Source of the DNA: CBFDCQ01 sp965603355
GTDB lineage: Bacteria; Hydrogenedentota; CAZGCA01; CBFDCQ01
Length of the DNA stretch: 34,839 bases
Direction: 5' to 3'
Assembly: GCA_965603355.1 (NCBI GenBank)
Contig: CBFDCQ010000031.1
Coordinates: 1-34,839, forward strand
Shown here: positions 1 to 8,342 of the stretch, one piece after another
Layout: each line of letters starts with the position of its first letter
How positions within the stretch are numbered: the first letter of the stretch is position 1
Made by a program: the position numbers and the translations under genes
The notes under the pieces: generated by a model
The model's input: the letters and a program-made list of their open reading frames with translations, nothing else
Told to the model about the DNA's origin: nothing
Database searches by the model: none

Positions 1-169
1 GGTTAATGAGTTCCCGAGGGCAGAGCCCCGCATTTCTTAGCCAATCTAGCGGGGTTGCATTCCGAAGGCATCAGTGGTAACATTCGCGATAATTGCCGTC
101 TTCTTGTCGGTTCGTCAAGAGGACGTTCAGCGCCCTAACGCTTTTCTACGAGTGGAAGTGGTGCAATAT

Positions 170-194
170 CGCCTATCGGTCAGGCGTTTTTTTT
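170..194 (+). terminator. Possible intrinsic terminator
   Basis: A 5-bp stem (CGCCT/AGGCG) with a 7-base loop is followed directly by eight T residues. The stem is short, so termination may be weak. It would end transcription from an upstream plus-strand gene outside the window and separate it from the glycosyltransferase that starts 32 bases later. The remainder of bases 1-225 shows nothing firm. Confidence 0.45.
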
Positions 195-225
195 CGGCAT
201 ATGCCGCCTCGGGGATGTCTTACGG

Positions 226-1782
226 ATGAAGCGCCTTAAACCTCTGCATATTGCCATTCTGATAGCGCTGCTCGCGGTGGCCGTGCGGCTGGCGGCAGGT
301 CCTGTCATCTGCGACGACGCTTACATAACCTTTCGTTACGCGAGGAACGTGGTTGCCGGGAAGGGGTTTGTCTACAACGTCGGTGAGCGCGTCCTTGGCA
401 CAAGCACGCCGCTGTACACGATGCTCATGGCTCTTCTCGGGAAGGTTTTCCGAGATGCTTATCCCCTCCTGTCAGTGGTAGTCAACGCTTTGTGCGACGG
501 CGCGACGTGCCTAGTTCTCTTTGCCATAGGGAGACGCCTGGGGATAATGTGGGCGGGTTTATCGGCCGCGTTGCTCTACGCGATCCTGCCGGACAGCGCC
601 GCCTGGGCAGTTTCCGGCATGGAGACTTCCCTCTACGTGCTGCTTCTTACGTTGGCCGCTTACACGCTGCTGAGGGAGCGGCGAGATGCCGGGGACAAAG
701 GTGCAGACACGGTTCCAGCGCGCGTCTCGACCGCGATACTCGCGGGCATTCTCCTGATGACGCGCCCGGACGGGCTGCTGATGGTCGTGGTTCTCCTGAG
801 CGTGTTCGTGTGGTGCACGCGGCGGCCACCGCTGCGAGAGACGCTGATCGCCGCGGCAGTCGTGCTGCCGTGGACGCTTTTTGCGACGTTCTATTATGGC
901 AGCCCGGTTCCCAACAGCGTCGCCGCTAAGAGCGCCATCATCGGACACCCTGGCGCTTTTCAAGCGACACGCGAGTTCGCTTTCTTTCTCGGAAACATGT
1001 TCGTCCCGTGCAGCAACCGCGTCACGCGCGCGCTGGTGCCGGGCCTGATTCCCGCGCTGCAGGTGACGGTGTTGATTGTCACCGCAACCCTGTTTGTTGT
1101 GGGCGTGCGCCACATCATCTCGAAAAACCGGGCCGCTTCGGTCATCCTGGTATTTCCTGTGGTGTATACGGCGGTATTCTGTTTAGTGAATCCGCTCATG
1201 TTCCCGTGGTACATGGTGCCGGTAGCGCCATTTGTGGTCTTCGGTGTGGTGGCGGGACTCTTTGCGGCAGCGGCGAAGCTCGCTCCGAGACGAAACGCCG
1301 CGGCGTTCGCCGCCGCGGTCATACTGCTGACCGTGCCGACCGGGCTGCTATCGTACCGCAAGCTCACAACGCTGTCGGACGTCAAGGAACAACGTTTGCG
1401 GGAACTGGCGGAAATGGTTCGCGAGGATTCCGGCGGCGAAGGGCTGATAGCTGCACCCGAAGTCGGTGCCGTAGGATACTTTTCCGACATGCGGATAATG
1501 GACACGGCCGGGCTGGTCTCGGCAGAGGCCCTGCCGTTCCTGGCCGGGAACCTGTTGCCGATCCCGCCTGAACTCGTGAGCCGGTACCGTCCTGACTACC
1601 TCATCTCGACAGATGTCTTTCTCGAAGTGGGCCCTGAGGGTAAACGCGTTATTGACACAGAACTGTTCCGGGAGGAGTACGTCCTGCTGGCGGAGATCCC
1701 GGAAGAATTGCCCAAGATGAAGGTGAAATCGTTCAGGGCTTATCGCATGGTCAAACCGGCATCAGGAGCTGAGGGGTTATAG
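226..1782 (+). CDS. GT-C family membrane glycosyltransferase (PMT/ArnT-like)
   Basis: A polytopic membrane protein of 518 residues with about ten hydrophobic segments. Near the N-terminus, just after the first membrane helix, is a D30-D31 pair in the context DDAYITFRYARN. This is the usual first periplasmic loop of GT-C enzymes, where an acidic residue helps catalysis. These enzymes move a sugar from a polyprenyl-phosphate donor to a lipid, glycan or protein acceptor on the outer face of the inner membrane. The C-terminal 120 residues are soluble and hold the motif AAPEVGAVGYFSDMRIMDTAGLVS, typical of this subgroup. Donor and acceptor cannot be told from sequence. The start has only a weak ribosome site, but the helix and the DD motif follow it at the normal distance. 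It stands alone, with a possible terminator upstream and a small unrelated gene downstream. Confidence 0.85.
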   Translation: MKRLKPLHIAILIALLAVAVRLAAGPVICDDAYITFRYARNVVAGKGFVYNVGERVLGTSTPLYTMLMALLGKVFRDAYPLLSVVVNALCDGATCLVLFAIGRRLGIMWAGLSAALLYAILPDSAAWAVSGMETSLYVLLLTLAAYTLLRERRDAGDKGADTVPARVSTAILAGILLMTRPDGLLMVVVLLSVFVWCTRRPPLRETLIAAAVVLPWTLFATFYYGSPVPNSVAAKSAIIGHPGAFQATREFAFFLGNMFVPCSNRVTRALVPGLIPALQVTVLIVTATLFVVGVRHIISKNRAASVILVFPVVYTAVFCLVNPLMFPWYMVPVAPFVVFGVVAGLFAAAAKLAPRRNAAAFAAAVILLTVPTGLLSYRKLTTLSDVKEQRLRELAEMVREDSGGEGLIAAPEVGAVGYFSDMRIMDTAGLVSAEALPFLAGNLLPIPPELVSRYRPDYLISTDVFLEVGPEGKRVIDTELFREEYVLLAEIPEELPKMKVKSFRAYRMVKPASGAEGL

Positions 1783-1894
1783 AGCCAGACGCTTGAGGTC
1801 GGTCTCGCGCCCCATCTGCGTAGGGGGGTATTGGGTTGGCATCGCGGATGTTATCAGCATATTAGCAGGCTGCGCATATTTCATAAAAATCTTA

Positions 1895-1923
1895 TTGACA
1901 TTTGTCGGGAATTGTGCTCAAAT
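1895..1923 (+). promoter_or_regulatory. Candidate sigma-70 promoter
   Basis: A perfect -35 box TTGACA (1895-1900) is followed after 17 bases by TCAAAT (1918-1923), a 4/6 match to the -10 consensus. It lies about 130 bases before the small GspF-N-like gene and would leave a leader of roughly 120 bases. The stretch 1783-2052 holds no other feature that I can support. Confidence 0.45.
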
Positions 1924-2052
1924 ACTATGACACTCGGGCTTCATATAGTAAGACACCCGGAAGTGTTAGCCTCAACGTTGGGTTTTAGGAGCCAAAGTCT
2001 GGCGGTATTGCGGGGGGCACCGCCTGCGCTGGCAAACGTATGGAGGCGTATG

Positions 2053-2247
2053 ATGGCTACGTTTGAATATGAAGCCATTCTGAGAAGTGAAGCTGGGGAG
2101 GACCACTTCGAACGAGGTTTTGTAGTAGCGCCCTCACGAGCAGCGGCTGAGCAGAAACTGAAATTACAGCAGCTTGAGCCAAGAAGGGTACAACCTGTCC
2201 CAGGCATAAAAGGGGTTTTGAAGGCGTTCACCGCCGATATAAGATAG
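2053..2247 (+). CDS. Small protein resembling an isolated GspF/PilC N-terminal domain
   Basis: A 64-residue protein starting MATFEYEAILRSEAGEDHFE. The pattern of an N-terminal FEYEA strand, then a short segment ending ..GFVVAPSRAAAEQKL, then LEPRRV, recalls the start of type II secretion/type IV pilus platform proteins. Those begin with a similar strand, a G.I.A.S..EA...L helix and a closing strand ending in P..V. The membrane domains of a true GspF are missing, and the frame stops at 2247. The start at 2053 is chosen because GGAGG (2042-2046) sits 6 bases before it; an ATG at 2050 is possible but too close. It may be a free-standing regulator or a remnant. The resemblance is by eye, and no function should be assumed. 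Confidence 0.5.
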   Translation: MATFEYEAILRSEAGEDHFERGFVVAPSRAAAEQKLKLQQLEPRRVQPVPGIKGVLKAFTADIR

Positions 2248-2349
2248 CCTCCGTTTCCCCAGGGGAACGCGTTTGATTTTATCGCAGGCGGAGTGCGCGT
2301 AGCGATTCCTTTGTTTGCTCTCAGTTGGTTGGAACAAAAGTTTCGCACG

Positions 2350-2565
2350 TCACGAGAGCTGTCTTCTATCCTTGGAACGTTGCTCGTCGACCAGCTTCAG
2401 CGTTTCCTTGAGAATAGCACGGGTCATTTCCCAGGCGCACTGAGAAAACAGCTCGCATTCATGGCATTCCTTCATCTTCTCTTCGTCCGTCACGATGAAG
2501 TGAACGCCGGAACGCTGTATCCATTTCACGGTCGTGTTACCCAGCTCTCCGAAACACTCTTTCAT
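2350..2565 (-). CDS. Small Cys-rich hypothetical protein
   Basis: A 71-residue protein with four cysteines: C4, then C34, C37 and C43 in the pattern KECHECELFSQC. This could bind a metal or iron-sulfur cluster. The remainder is a predicted amphipathic helix (WEMTRAILKETLKLVDEQRSK). It is the last gene of the NAD-salvage run. Its ATG lies 2 bases after the stop of the nicotinate phosphoribosyltransferase gene, and its ribosome site AGGAG is inside that gene's last codons, so the two are translationally coupled. I do not recognise the family. The tight coupling and good ribosome site argue that it is a real gene. Confidence 0.65.
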   Translation of the reverse strand: MKECFGELGNTTVKWIQRSGVHFIVTDEEKMKECHECELFSQCAWEMTRAILKETLKLVDEQRSKDRRQLS

Positions 2566-2567
2566 GA

Positions 2568-3911
2568 TTAGCTCCTTCTAGTTGGCGGGATTCGGGTTGT
2601 TTCGACCTTTCTCAGCCTGTCGCTGTCGATCAGTCGGCGCCCCTCTTTGGCGAGCTTCACCCATTTTCCGTCTATTCTCACTGCAACGATATCGGCGGTG
2701 TAATCGTTACACTCGCCGCGCAGAAAATAGGAGCCGACCCCATAAACATCGACCGGCATTCCATTCTTCTCGAACACATCGATCTGTTCAGGGTCAAACC
2801 CGCACGAAGCTACGATCTTGATGTTCTGGAAATACTGCTTGGCGTTGTCGCGCCACTTTGTCGGCACGTCGACCGTGAGGTAGGCTTCATCGAGAGCCTT
2901 TCTAAGCCGTCGGACCAGTTTCGACGACACACCGTAGTCTTCGCTGGTCGCCTCAACGGGCGCGATTGCCTTGTCGAGCATGTTAGCCGCATTATCCGGG
3001 CGGACACCGTACAGGACATACTTGCGCGCCTCATCGGCACGTCCCTCCTCGACCAGTTCCATATGTTTGAGAAACAGCTTTCTCGCCGAAGCGAGCGAAT
3101 CCCTCACACAGTCATCGTTCACGTCAACCAGCGCGACGCGATTAGCCTCCGGAGGCATGAGCCGAGCGAAGTGCAGCATCGCTTCAGCGGTGTCCTTGAG
3201 GAAGCAGATAAGGTAGGAATGAGATACCGTCCCTGAGCCCAAGGCCCCCCACGATGAGCCTTGCGCATCGGTGCTGATGAGCAGCGGAAGGTTTGCGCCG
3301 CGCTCGCGATTGTACGTCTCGACGGCGACCTTGTACGAATAGCCGTCAGCAGCCTGTGCTTCGGGTATATCGTATCGTGCGGGGAAAAAGAAGATCGGTT
3401 TACCACGGGCAGCCTCGAGCGCGAGGAGCACGTTTGTGGCGACCTTGGTTCCCCGGGTCAATACTCCCACCACGGGAGTCTCAAGATGCGCCAGGTCTCT
3501 GTAAACGCCCCTCACGTGGATGACCGGCTCCCACTCCACGACGCGCTCGCCGTCATCAAGAGCCTCGATCTCCAGCGCATCACCCGTTGCGACGAAATCG
3601 CCGTTCTCGTCCCAGTGACCGGCGCAATTCCTGTACATACCTATCGCACGCCTGGTTCCTGCGACCAGAGAGAACGGTCTGCGCCTCGTGAAAAGCTGCA
3701 TCTCCACTTCAAGCTTGCCAACCTCGACCTCGCTCACCGGGAGACCCTGTTGCGCAAGTTCCGGGGATTTGCCCGCGAACCTGTACCCTTCGCGGATCAG
3801 TTCTGACAGGATGTTCGAGGCATTTACGAAGTAATTGTCGGTATACCAACCTTGCCGGACCTTGTCGTAGTCGAGCCCGAACGGGTCCTCCGGCATCTGC
3901 GCATCACTCAT
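2568..3911 (-). CDS. pncB: Nicotinate phosphoribosyltransferase
   Basis: A 447-residue enzyme that makes nicotinate mononucleotide from nicotinate and PRPP with ATP use, the rate-setting step of the Preiss-Handler route to NAD. The N-terminal segment (..DYDKVRQGWYTDNYFVNASNIL) carries the family's YTD..F element. The middle holds the TIM-barrel strands FFPARYDIPEAQAADGYSYKVAVE, LLISTDAQGSSWGALGSGTVSHSY and VALVDVNDDCVRDS, and the segment IKIVASCGFDPEQIDVFEKNG..VDVYGVGSY is the phosphate-binding end. Length fits the family. ATG overlaps the stop of the nicotinamidase gene by 4 bases (ATGA), with GGAG upstream. Nicotinamide is therefore likely deaminated by the preceding gene product and taken up directly here. 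Confidence 0.92.
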   Translation of the reverse strand: MSDAQMPEDPFGLDYDKVRQGWYTDNYFVNASNILSELIREGYRFAGKSPELAQQGLPVSEVEVGKLEVEMQLFTRRRPFSLVAGTRRAIGMYRNCAGHWDENGDFVATGDALEIEALDDGERVVEWEPVIHVRGVYRDLAHLETPVVGVLTRGTKVATNVLLALEAARGKPIFFFPARYDIPEAQAADGYSYKVAVETYNRERGANLPLLISTDAQGSSWGALGSGTVSHSYLICFLKDTAEAMLHFARLMPPEANRVALVDVNDDCVRDSLASARKLFLKHMELVEEGRADEARKYVLYGVRPDNAANMLDKAIAPVEATSEDYGVSSKLVRRLRKALDEAYLTVDVPTKWRDNAKQYFQNIKIVASCGFDPEQIDVFEKNGMPVDVYGVGSYFLRGECNDYTADIVAVRIDGKWVKLAKEGRRLIDSDRLRKVETTRIPPTRRS

Positions 3912-4429
3912 CGTATCTCCGCTCCCAGCACGTCCTTCATCTGTGCAATGGCAAACTCGTGCGCCGCCTTGTCAAAAGAAGCCACGCCGTCGCGATGCAC
4001 TACAATACTATAATCGCGGTTGCGCAAACCTTCCACCGTGTACAGGACACAGATATTCGTGCATACGCCGACGATCTCGATCACATCCGGTTTCAGCTCC
4101 GCCAGGAGTCCCAGGAGCCGCGTGTTGTAGAGAGCGTTGTAACGCGTTTTCTCAACCAGCGTCCCTTTATCCCTGAAGGGTCTCAGTTCCTCGATGAGTT
4201 CCGTCTCGTCCGTTCCTGCGACGCAGTGGGGTGGAAACATCTTGAACTCCGCGTCGTCAGGGGCATGCGAGTCCGCGACAAATATCACCGGTTCGCCTGC
4301 TTGGACTAACTCCTCAACCTTATCTCTGACGAACGGTATGATGTTGCGCGCGTCGTCTCCGCAATATAGAGGTTTATCCTGGTCCAGGAAGCCGACGAGC
4401 ATGTCTACGACCAGCAGTACGCGGCTCAT
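3908..4429 (-). CDS. pncA: Nicotinamidase (isochorismatase-like hydrolase)
   Basis: A 173-residue cysteine hydrolase that converts nicotinamide to nicotinate. The catalytic triad is visible: Asp in LLVVDMLVGF near residue 8, Lys in LVEKTRYNAL, and Cys in VGVCTNICV. The metal-binding Asp/His are in FVADSHAPDD, and the FPPHCVAGT segment is the family's usual one. The start at 4429 is chosen because homologues begin just before the first beta strand and GGAGG stands 9 bases upstream. The frame is open further, to 4492, but that part would overlap aspS. It forms a salvage pair with pncB, overlapping it by 4 bases. Other isochorismatase-like hydrolases are possible, but the pncB partner makes nicotinamidase much more likely. 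Confidence 0.88.
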   Translation of the reverse strand: MSRVLLVVDMLVGFLDQDKPLYCGDDARNIIPFVRDKVEELVQAGEPVIFVADSHAPDDAEFKMFPPHCVAGTDETELIEELRPFRDKGTLVEKTRYNALYNTRLLGLLAELKPDVIEIVGVCTNICVLYTVEGLRNRDYSIVVHRDGVASFDKAAHEFAIAQMKDVLGAEIR

Positions 4430-4469
4430 TGCGCCCAACCTCCGACTAAGACGCGGTTCCCCAAACCGG

Positions 4470-6224
4470 TTATCCGAGGTCCACCTTGACACCCAGCTCT
4501 TTGAGCTGCTTCGGCGCGACGGATGAGGGTGCGTCCGTCAGCAAACACGCGCCTTTTTGCGTTTTCGGAAACGCAATCACGTCGCGTATCGTATCCTCTC
4601 CCGCGAGCAGCATCACGATTCTGTCCAGGCCGAACGCTATTCCGCCATGAGGCGGCGCGCCGTAGCTGAACGCTTCGAGGAGGAACCCGAACCTGTCTCG
4701 CGCCTCCTGCTCGCTGATGCCGAGCGCCTTGAAGACGCGCTCCTGAAGAGAGCTATCGTGGATTCTGATGCTGCCGCCGCCTATTTCGTTACCGTTAAGG
4801 ACAATATCGTACGCGCGGGCGCGCACTTTCAGCGGGTCGGTCTCGAGCAGTTGGACGTCCTCTTCGTGTGGAGCGGTAAAGGGATGGTGCTGCGGGCTCA
4901 GCGCGCCTTCCGTCTGCTCGAACAGCGGGAAGTCGAGCACCCAGACGAGCTCGTCCTTGTCGTGCGGGATCAACTGTAGCTGTTCGCCGAGTTTCAGCCT
5001 CAGGTTTGCAAGCGAATCCGCCACCACGGTCGGTTTATCGGCGACCATCAAGAGCAGATCGCCTTCGGAAGCGGAGAACGCGCCGCGCAGCTGTTTCAGC
5101 TCGCCTTCCGAGAAGAACTTTTTGATTGGCGATTCAAGCCCCTTCTCGGTGACCTTGAACCACGCGAGCCCTTTCGCCCCGTATATGCCGGCAAATCGCG
5201 TGAGCTCGTCGAGATCTTTTCTGGAAGCGCTAGCATGTCCGGGCGCGCAGATCCCTTTAACGACACCGCCGGCTTCCACGATCTCTCGAAACGTACGGAA
5301 CTCGCTTTCAGACACGACGTCGGTTACGTCGACGAGCTCCATCCCGAACCGGGTATCCGGCTTGTCGGTACCGAACCGGCCGATAGCTTCCGCGTAGCTC
5401 AGTCGCCTACACGGCAACTGTATTTCGCGACCCACCTCGCGGTATATGGCCGCCAACATCGCTTCCGATATGTCCAGCACGTCGTTCTCGTCCGCAAAGG
5501 ATATCTCGACATCTATCTGCGTGAACTCAGGCTGCCTGTCCGCCCTCAGGTCTTCGTCTCGGAAACAGCGCGCGATCTGGAAGTACCTGTCAACGCCGGA
5601 TACCATGAGCAGCTGTTTAAGCAGCTGCGGTGACTGAGGCAGCGCGTAGAACTTCCCGGGATACATCCTGCTAGGGACGAGGTAATCGCGGGCACCTTCC
5701 GGCGTGCTCTTTATCAGGACAGGGGTCTCGACCTCTATGAATCCCGCGCTGTCGAAATACTGTCTGACGGCGAGACACACGCGGTGGCGCAGACGGAAGT
5801 TGCGCTGCATCACGGGCCGCCGCAGGTCGAGGTAACGGTATTTCAACCTGAGCTCTTCGCCCGCGTCGGTATCGTCCTCCACGCGGAAAGGCGGAGTAAC
5901 CGCCGTGTTCAGTATGCGCAGCGTTGTCCCGACCACCTCCACGTCGCCGGTCGATAGTTCCGGGTTTACGGTGTCCTCCGGACGCGGACGCACTGAACCT
6001 CCCACGGCGATGACGAACTCGCTTCTCAGGTCGCGGGCGACCTTGTGGGCTTCGGGCGTCTCTTCCGGACTGAACACGATCTGGACGATGCCGGTGTGAT
6101 CCCGCAGGTCAACGAAAATAACGCCGCCGTGATCGCGGCGCCTGTGCACCCACCCATACAGCGTGACTTCGCGGCCTGTATCCTCCTTCCGGAGGTCGCC
6201 GCACATGTCCGTACGTTTGTTCAT
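4470..6224 (-). CDS. aspS: Aspartyl-tRNA synthetase (bacterial type)
   Basis: A 584-residue class IIb synthetase. The order is the N-terminal OB anticodon domain (LYGWVHRRRDHGGVIFVDLRD), catalytic motif 2 (CFRDEDLRADRQPEFTQIDVE), the inserted GAD domain (about 290-410) and motif 3 (GGIAFGLDRIVMLLAGED). It charges tRNA-Asp. His32, in RRDHGG, aligns with a residue that in some bacteria goes with relaxed specificity for tRNA-Asn, so the enzyme may be non-discriminating and work with GatCAB. This is an inference from one position. The ATG at 6224 lies 22 bases after the stop of hisS with no clear ribosome site. pncA follows 40 bases downstream. Confidence 0.95.
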   Translation of the reverse strand: MNKRTDMCGDLRKEDTGREVTLYGWVHRRRDHGGVIFVDLRDHTGIVQIVFSPEETPEAHKVARDLRSEFVIAVGGSVRPRPEDTVNPELSTGDVEVVGTTLRILNTAVTPPFRVEDDTDAGEELRLKYRYLDLRRPVMQRNFRLRHRVCLAVRQYFDSAGFIEVETPVLIKSTPEGARDYLVPSRMYPGKFYALPQSPQLLKQLLMVSGVDRYFQIARCFRDEDLRADRQPEFTQIDVEISFADENDVLDISEAMLAAIYREVGREIQLPCRRLSYAEAIGRFGTDKPDTRFGMELVDVTDVVSESEFRTFREIVEAGGVVKGICAPGHASASRKDLDELTRFAGIYGAKGLAWFKVTEKGLESPIKKFFSEGELKQLRGAFSASEGDLLLMVADKPTVVADSLANLRLKLGEQLQLIPHDKDELVWVLDFPLFEQTEGALSPQHHPFTAPHEEDVQLLETDPLKVRARAYDIVLNGNEIGGGSIRIHDSSLQERVFKALGISEQEARDRFGFLLEAFSYGAPPHGGIAFGLDRIVMLLAGEDTIRDVIAFPKTQKGACLLTDAPSSVAPKQLKELGVKVDLG

Positions 6225-6246
6225 TATTGCAGTGTGTATCCGTGCT

Positions 6247-7548
6247 TTAGAGGTTTTGAGGTCCGCCGGTCTCGTCGGTCAGCTTCTTGAAGAACTGTTC
6301 CACAAAACCCTCCAGCGGCAGCTCCGACTGCTCGCCTGTCAACATATCCTTCAGCAGGACGACGCCTTGTTCCGCCTCTCTCTCGCCGATGATGGCTACA
6401 TAGTGAGCCCCAACCTTATCCGCGTTTCTGAGGTGTGCCTTGAGACTGCGCTGTCCGTACTCCATGATCACTTTGAAGGAGAGGGCTCTGGCGCGCATGG
6501 CCATGGATAGGCCGTAGCGCTTTGCCTCCGCTCCCATCGCTGCCACGTATAGGTCCGCTCGTCGCTCGGTGTGCGGCACTATCTCCTCGCTTGTGAGCGC
6601 CATCATGGCGCGCTCCATGCCTAGCGCGAACCCCGCGGCCGCCGTGCTCGGCCCGCCGAGTTCCTCGACCAGATTATCGTATCTTCCTCCTCCCATCAGT
6701 GCGTCCTTGGCGCCCAGCCCGCCGTGTACCACCTCGAAAACCGTCCGCGTATAGTATTCGAGACCTCGTACGAGCCGTTCATCCTCGGCGTACTCGAGCT
6801 TGTTGTCCTTCATGTACGCCAGAACGTTCTCGTAGTGATCCTTGCAGTCCGCGCAGACGCTGCTCGTGATTGTCGGAGCATCCTGGATATTACGCTGGCA
6901 CTCCTCCATCTTGCAGTCCAGTATCCGCAGTGGATTACGCTCCAGCCGGATCTGGCAGTCCGGACAGAGCTGGTCGGCGCGCTCTTTCAGGAAGTCGCGC
7001 AGCTCGTTCGCATACGCCCTCTGGTCGTCCTTGCAGCCGAGGTTGTTTACCTTGACGGACACCTCTCTGAGACCCAGTATGTTGTAGTACCGGCAGGCTA
7101 GATGGATGAGCTCGAAATCGGTCGACGGGTCGGGACAGCCGATGACTTCCGCGCCTATCTGATAGTGCTCGCGTTTTCGCCCCGCCTGAGGTCGCTCGTA
7201 TCTGAACATCGGCCCGATGTAGTACACCTTCTGCAGCGGTTGGTTAACGAACATTTTATGCTGGATGTACGCGCGCACCACCGACGGCGTACCCTCGGGT
7301 CTCAGGGTGAGGCTTCGCCCTTTTCTGTCCTTGAACGTGTACATCTGTTTCTGGACGATCTCGCTCGCCTCGCCGGTACCTCGCTCGAAAAGGTGCGTTT
7401 CCTCGAAGATAGGCGTTCTGATCTCCTTGAAACCGAACCGCTCAAACAGTTCGTGCGCCAACGATTCCGCCCGTCTCCACATCGGGATATCGTTTGGCAG
7501 TATGTCCTCGGTTCCTCGCGGAGAGGCAACTTCGCTGCTCTTCTTCAC
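6247..7548 (-). CDS. hisS: Histidyl-tRNA synthetase
   Basis: A class II synthetase of 433 residues that charges tRNA-His. Visible are the motif 1 region (PRGTEDILPND..WRRAE), motif 2 with LFERGTGEASEIVQKQMYTF and LRPEGTPSVVRAY, the His-specific GLEYYTRTVFEVV, the motif 3 region GGGRYDNLVEELGG..AAGFALGMERAM, and a C-terminal anticodon-binding domain (DLYVAAMGAEAKRYGL...). The start is put at a GTG (7548) with AGGAAAGG about 10 bases upstream. The frame stays open to a GTG at 7605, but that codon lies inside a hairpin and has no ribosome site. It is followed at 22 bases by aspS, a common hisS-aspS pairing, and preceded by a DUF1858-type gene on the same strand. Confidence 0.95.
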   Translation of the reverse strand: MKKSSEVASPRGTEDILPNDIPMWRRAESLAHELFERFGFKEIRTPIFEETHLFERGTGEASEIVQKQMYTFKDRKGRSLTLRPEGTPSVVRAYIQHKMFVNQPLQKVYYIGPMFRYERPQAGRKREHYQIGAEVIGCPDPSTDFELIHLACRYYNILGLREVSVKVNNLGCKDDQRAYANELRDFLKERADQLCPDCQIRLERNPLRILDCKMEECQRNIQDAPTITSSVCADCKDHYENVLAYMKDNKLEYAEDERLVRGLEYYTRTVFEVVHGGLGAKDALMGGGRYDNLVEELGGPSTAAAGFALGMERAMMALTSEEIVPHTERRADLYVAAMGAEAKRYGLSMAMRARALSFKVIMEYGQRSLKAHLRNADKVGAHYVAIIGEREAEQGVVLLKDMLTGEQSELPLEGFVEQFFKKLTDETGGPQNL

Positions 7549-7599
7549 GTCTTCGACACCTTTCCTTGTTGACCCGGTATCTTGATTCCGGCAAGAGAG

Positions 7600-7640
7600 C
7601 CGCACCCGACGAGTGCGGACAACGCCGGGCGTTCCTTTCC
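7600..7640 (-). other. Two adjacent hairpins in the leader of hisS
   Basis: Reading on the minus strand, between the DUF1858-type gene and hisS, AACGCC-C-GGCGTT is followed at once by CCGCAC-(7 bases)-GTGCGG. Neither has a T run, so neither is an ordinary terminator. They might shape hisS expression or mRNA processing, or be chance structure in GC-rich DNA. Confidence 0.35.
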
Positions 7641-7662
7641 GACCTTCAGGATACGCTCAGAT

Positions 7663-7905
7663 CTATTCGCCGGCGACAAGCTTGTTGAGCTCCCGGACGA
7701 TTTTCCTCGGGTCCGCTCCGTACATCTCGGCGGCTTTCGCGATTGGCTCGGCAGGCGCGCCGCCGCAGGTTGCGCAGGACATACCGTGCTTCTTGAACAC
7801 GGCGGCAGCCTTCGCATGCAGCTCAAGTGCTTTGCCCACAGTCGTCCTGCCGGTGACCTTCGGTTTGACGGTACTTGAACTCTTCTTGCTCGCTTTCTTT
7901 CCCAT
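7663..7905 (-). CDS. DUF1858-type redox-disulfide small protein
   Basis: An 80-residue protein. After a basic Lys/Ser/Thr-rich N-terminus of about 20 residues comes a small helical domain with the motif HGMSCATCGGAPAEPIAKAAEMYGADPRKIVRELNKLV. The CATC pair and the layout are those of DUF1858/ScdA-N and hybrid-cluster-protein-associated small domains, thought to act in redox or iron-sulfur chemistry. The basic N-terminal extension is unusual and may be a flexible tail. The start at 7905 follows a GGGAG-like site and a promoter about 60 bases upstream. It is the first gene of the minus-strand run into hisS-aspS-pncA-pncB, though the link to hisS (about 115 bases with hairpins) is not certain. 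Confidence 0.75.
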   Translation of the reverse strand: MGKKASKKSSSTVKPKVTGRTTVGKALELHAKAAAVFKKHGMSCATCGGAPAEPIAKAAEMYGADPRKIVRELNKLVAGE

Positions 7906-7959
7906 AATAGACTTGCAATTCTCCCTCGATTGTGATAAAGTCCAGCATTAATTGCAGAG

Positions 7960-7988
7960 AGTATAGCACAACAGTCCGGCCTTGTAAA
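7960..7988 (-). promoter_or_regulatory. Sigma-70 promoter for the DUF1858/hisS run
   Basis: On the minus strand TTTACA (7988-7983) and TATACT (7965-7960) are 17 bases apart, a 5/6 and a 5/6 match to consensus. Transcription would start near 7953, giving a leader of about 50 bases before the ATG at 7905. It faces away from rpmB. Confidence 0.6.
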
Positions 7989-8061
7989 GAGACGACCGTG
8001 CGTCGAGGCGAGGAGCCATCGCACGAGGCCTGTGCTTCAGAACGACTGAAAGGGGAAAGAG

Positions 8062-8292
8062 ATGTCGAGACGGTGCGACATATGCGGCAAAGGGCCTAGT
8101 GTTGGCCACAAGATTGTAAGACGGGGTAAAGCGAAGAAGGCAGGCGGTATCGGTCAGCATATCACCGGCATCACCAAACGGCGCTGGTTGCCGAACGTTC
8201 ACAAGACAAAGGTCTTGCTCGACGGCGTGCCGCGCCGCGTCAAGGTCTGCACGAGCTGTCTCAAAGCGGGGAAAGTCCAGAAGGTGGTCTGA
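8062..8292 (+). CDS. rpmB: 50S ribosomal protein L28 (zinc-binding form)
   Basis: A 76-residue ribosomal protein. It starts MSRRCDICGKGPSVGHKI and ends with CTSCLKAGKVQKVV. The pairs C5/C8 and C63/C66 are the four zinc ligands of the C+ form of L28; many bacteria keep a zinc-free form as well. The KRRWLPNVHK segment is the usual rRNA-binding stretch. AGGGGAAAGAG immediately precedes the ATG. It lies alone upstream of a lipoprotein gene and not with rpmG, which is common outside Proteobacteria. Confidence 0.95.
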   Translation: MSRRCDICGKGPSVGHKIVRRGKAKKAGGIGQHITGITKRRWLPNVHKTKVLLDGVPRRVKVCTSCLKAGKVQKVV

Positions 8293-8342
8293 GCGAGCCG
8301 TTTAGGACGTCTTCTTCACTCTGGAACGCTGCCGGGAAATCC

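Noticed and set aside
2..40. A frame at the left edge (VNEFPRAEPRIS then TAG) could be the end of an upstream gene.
   Set aside because: Thirteen codons are too few to support a call.
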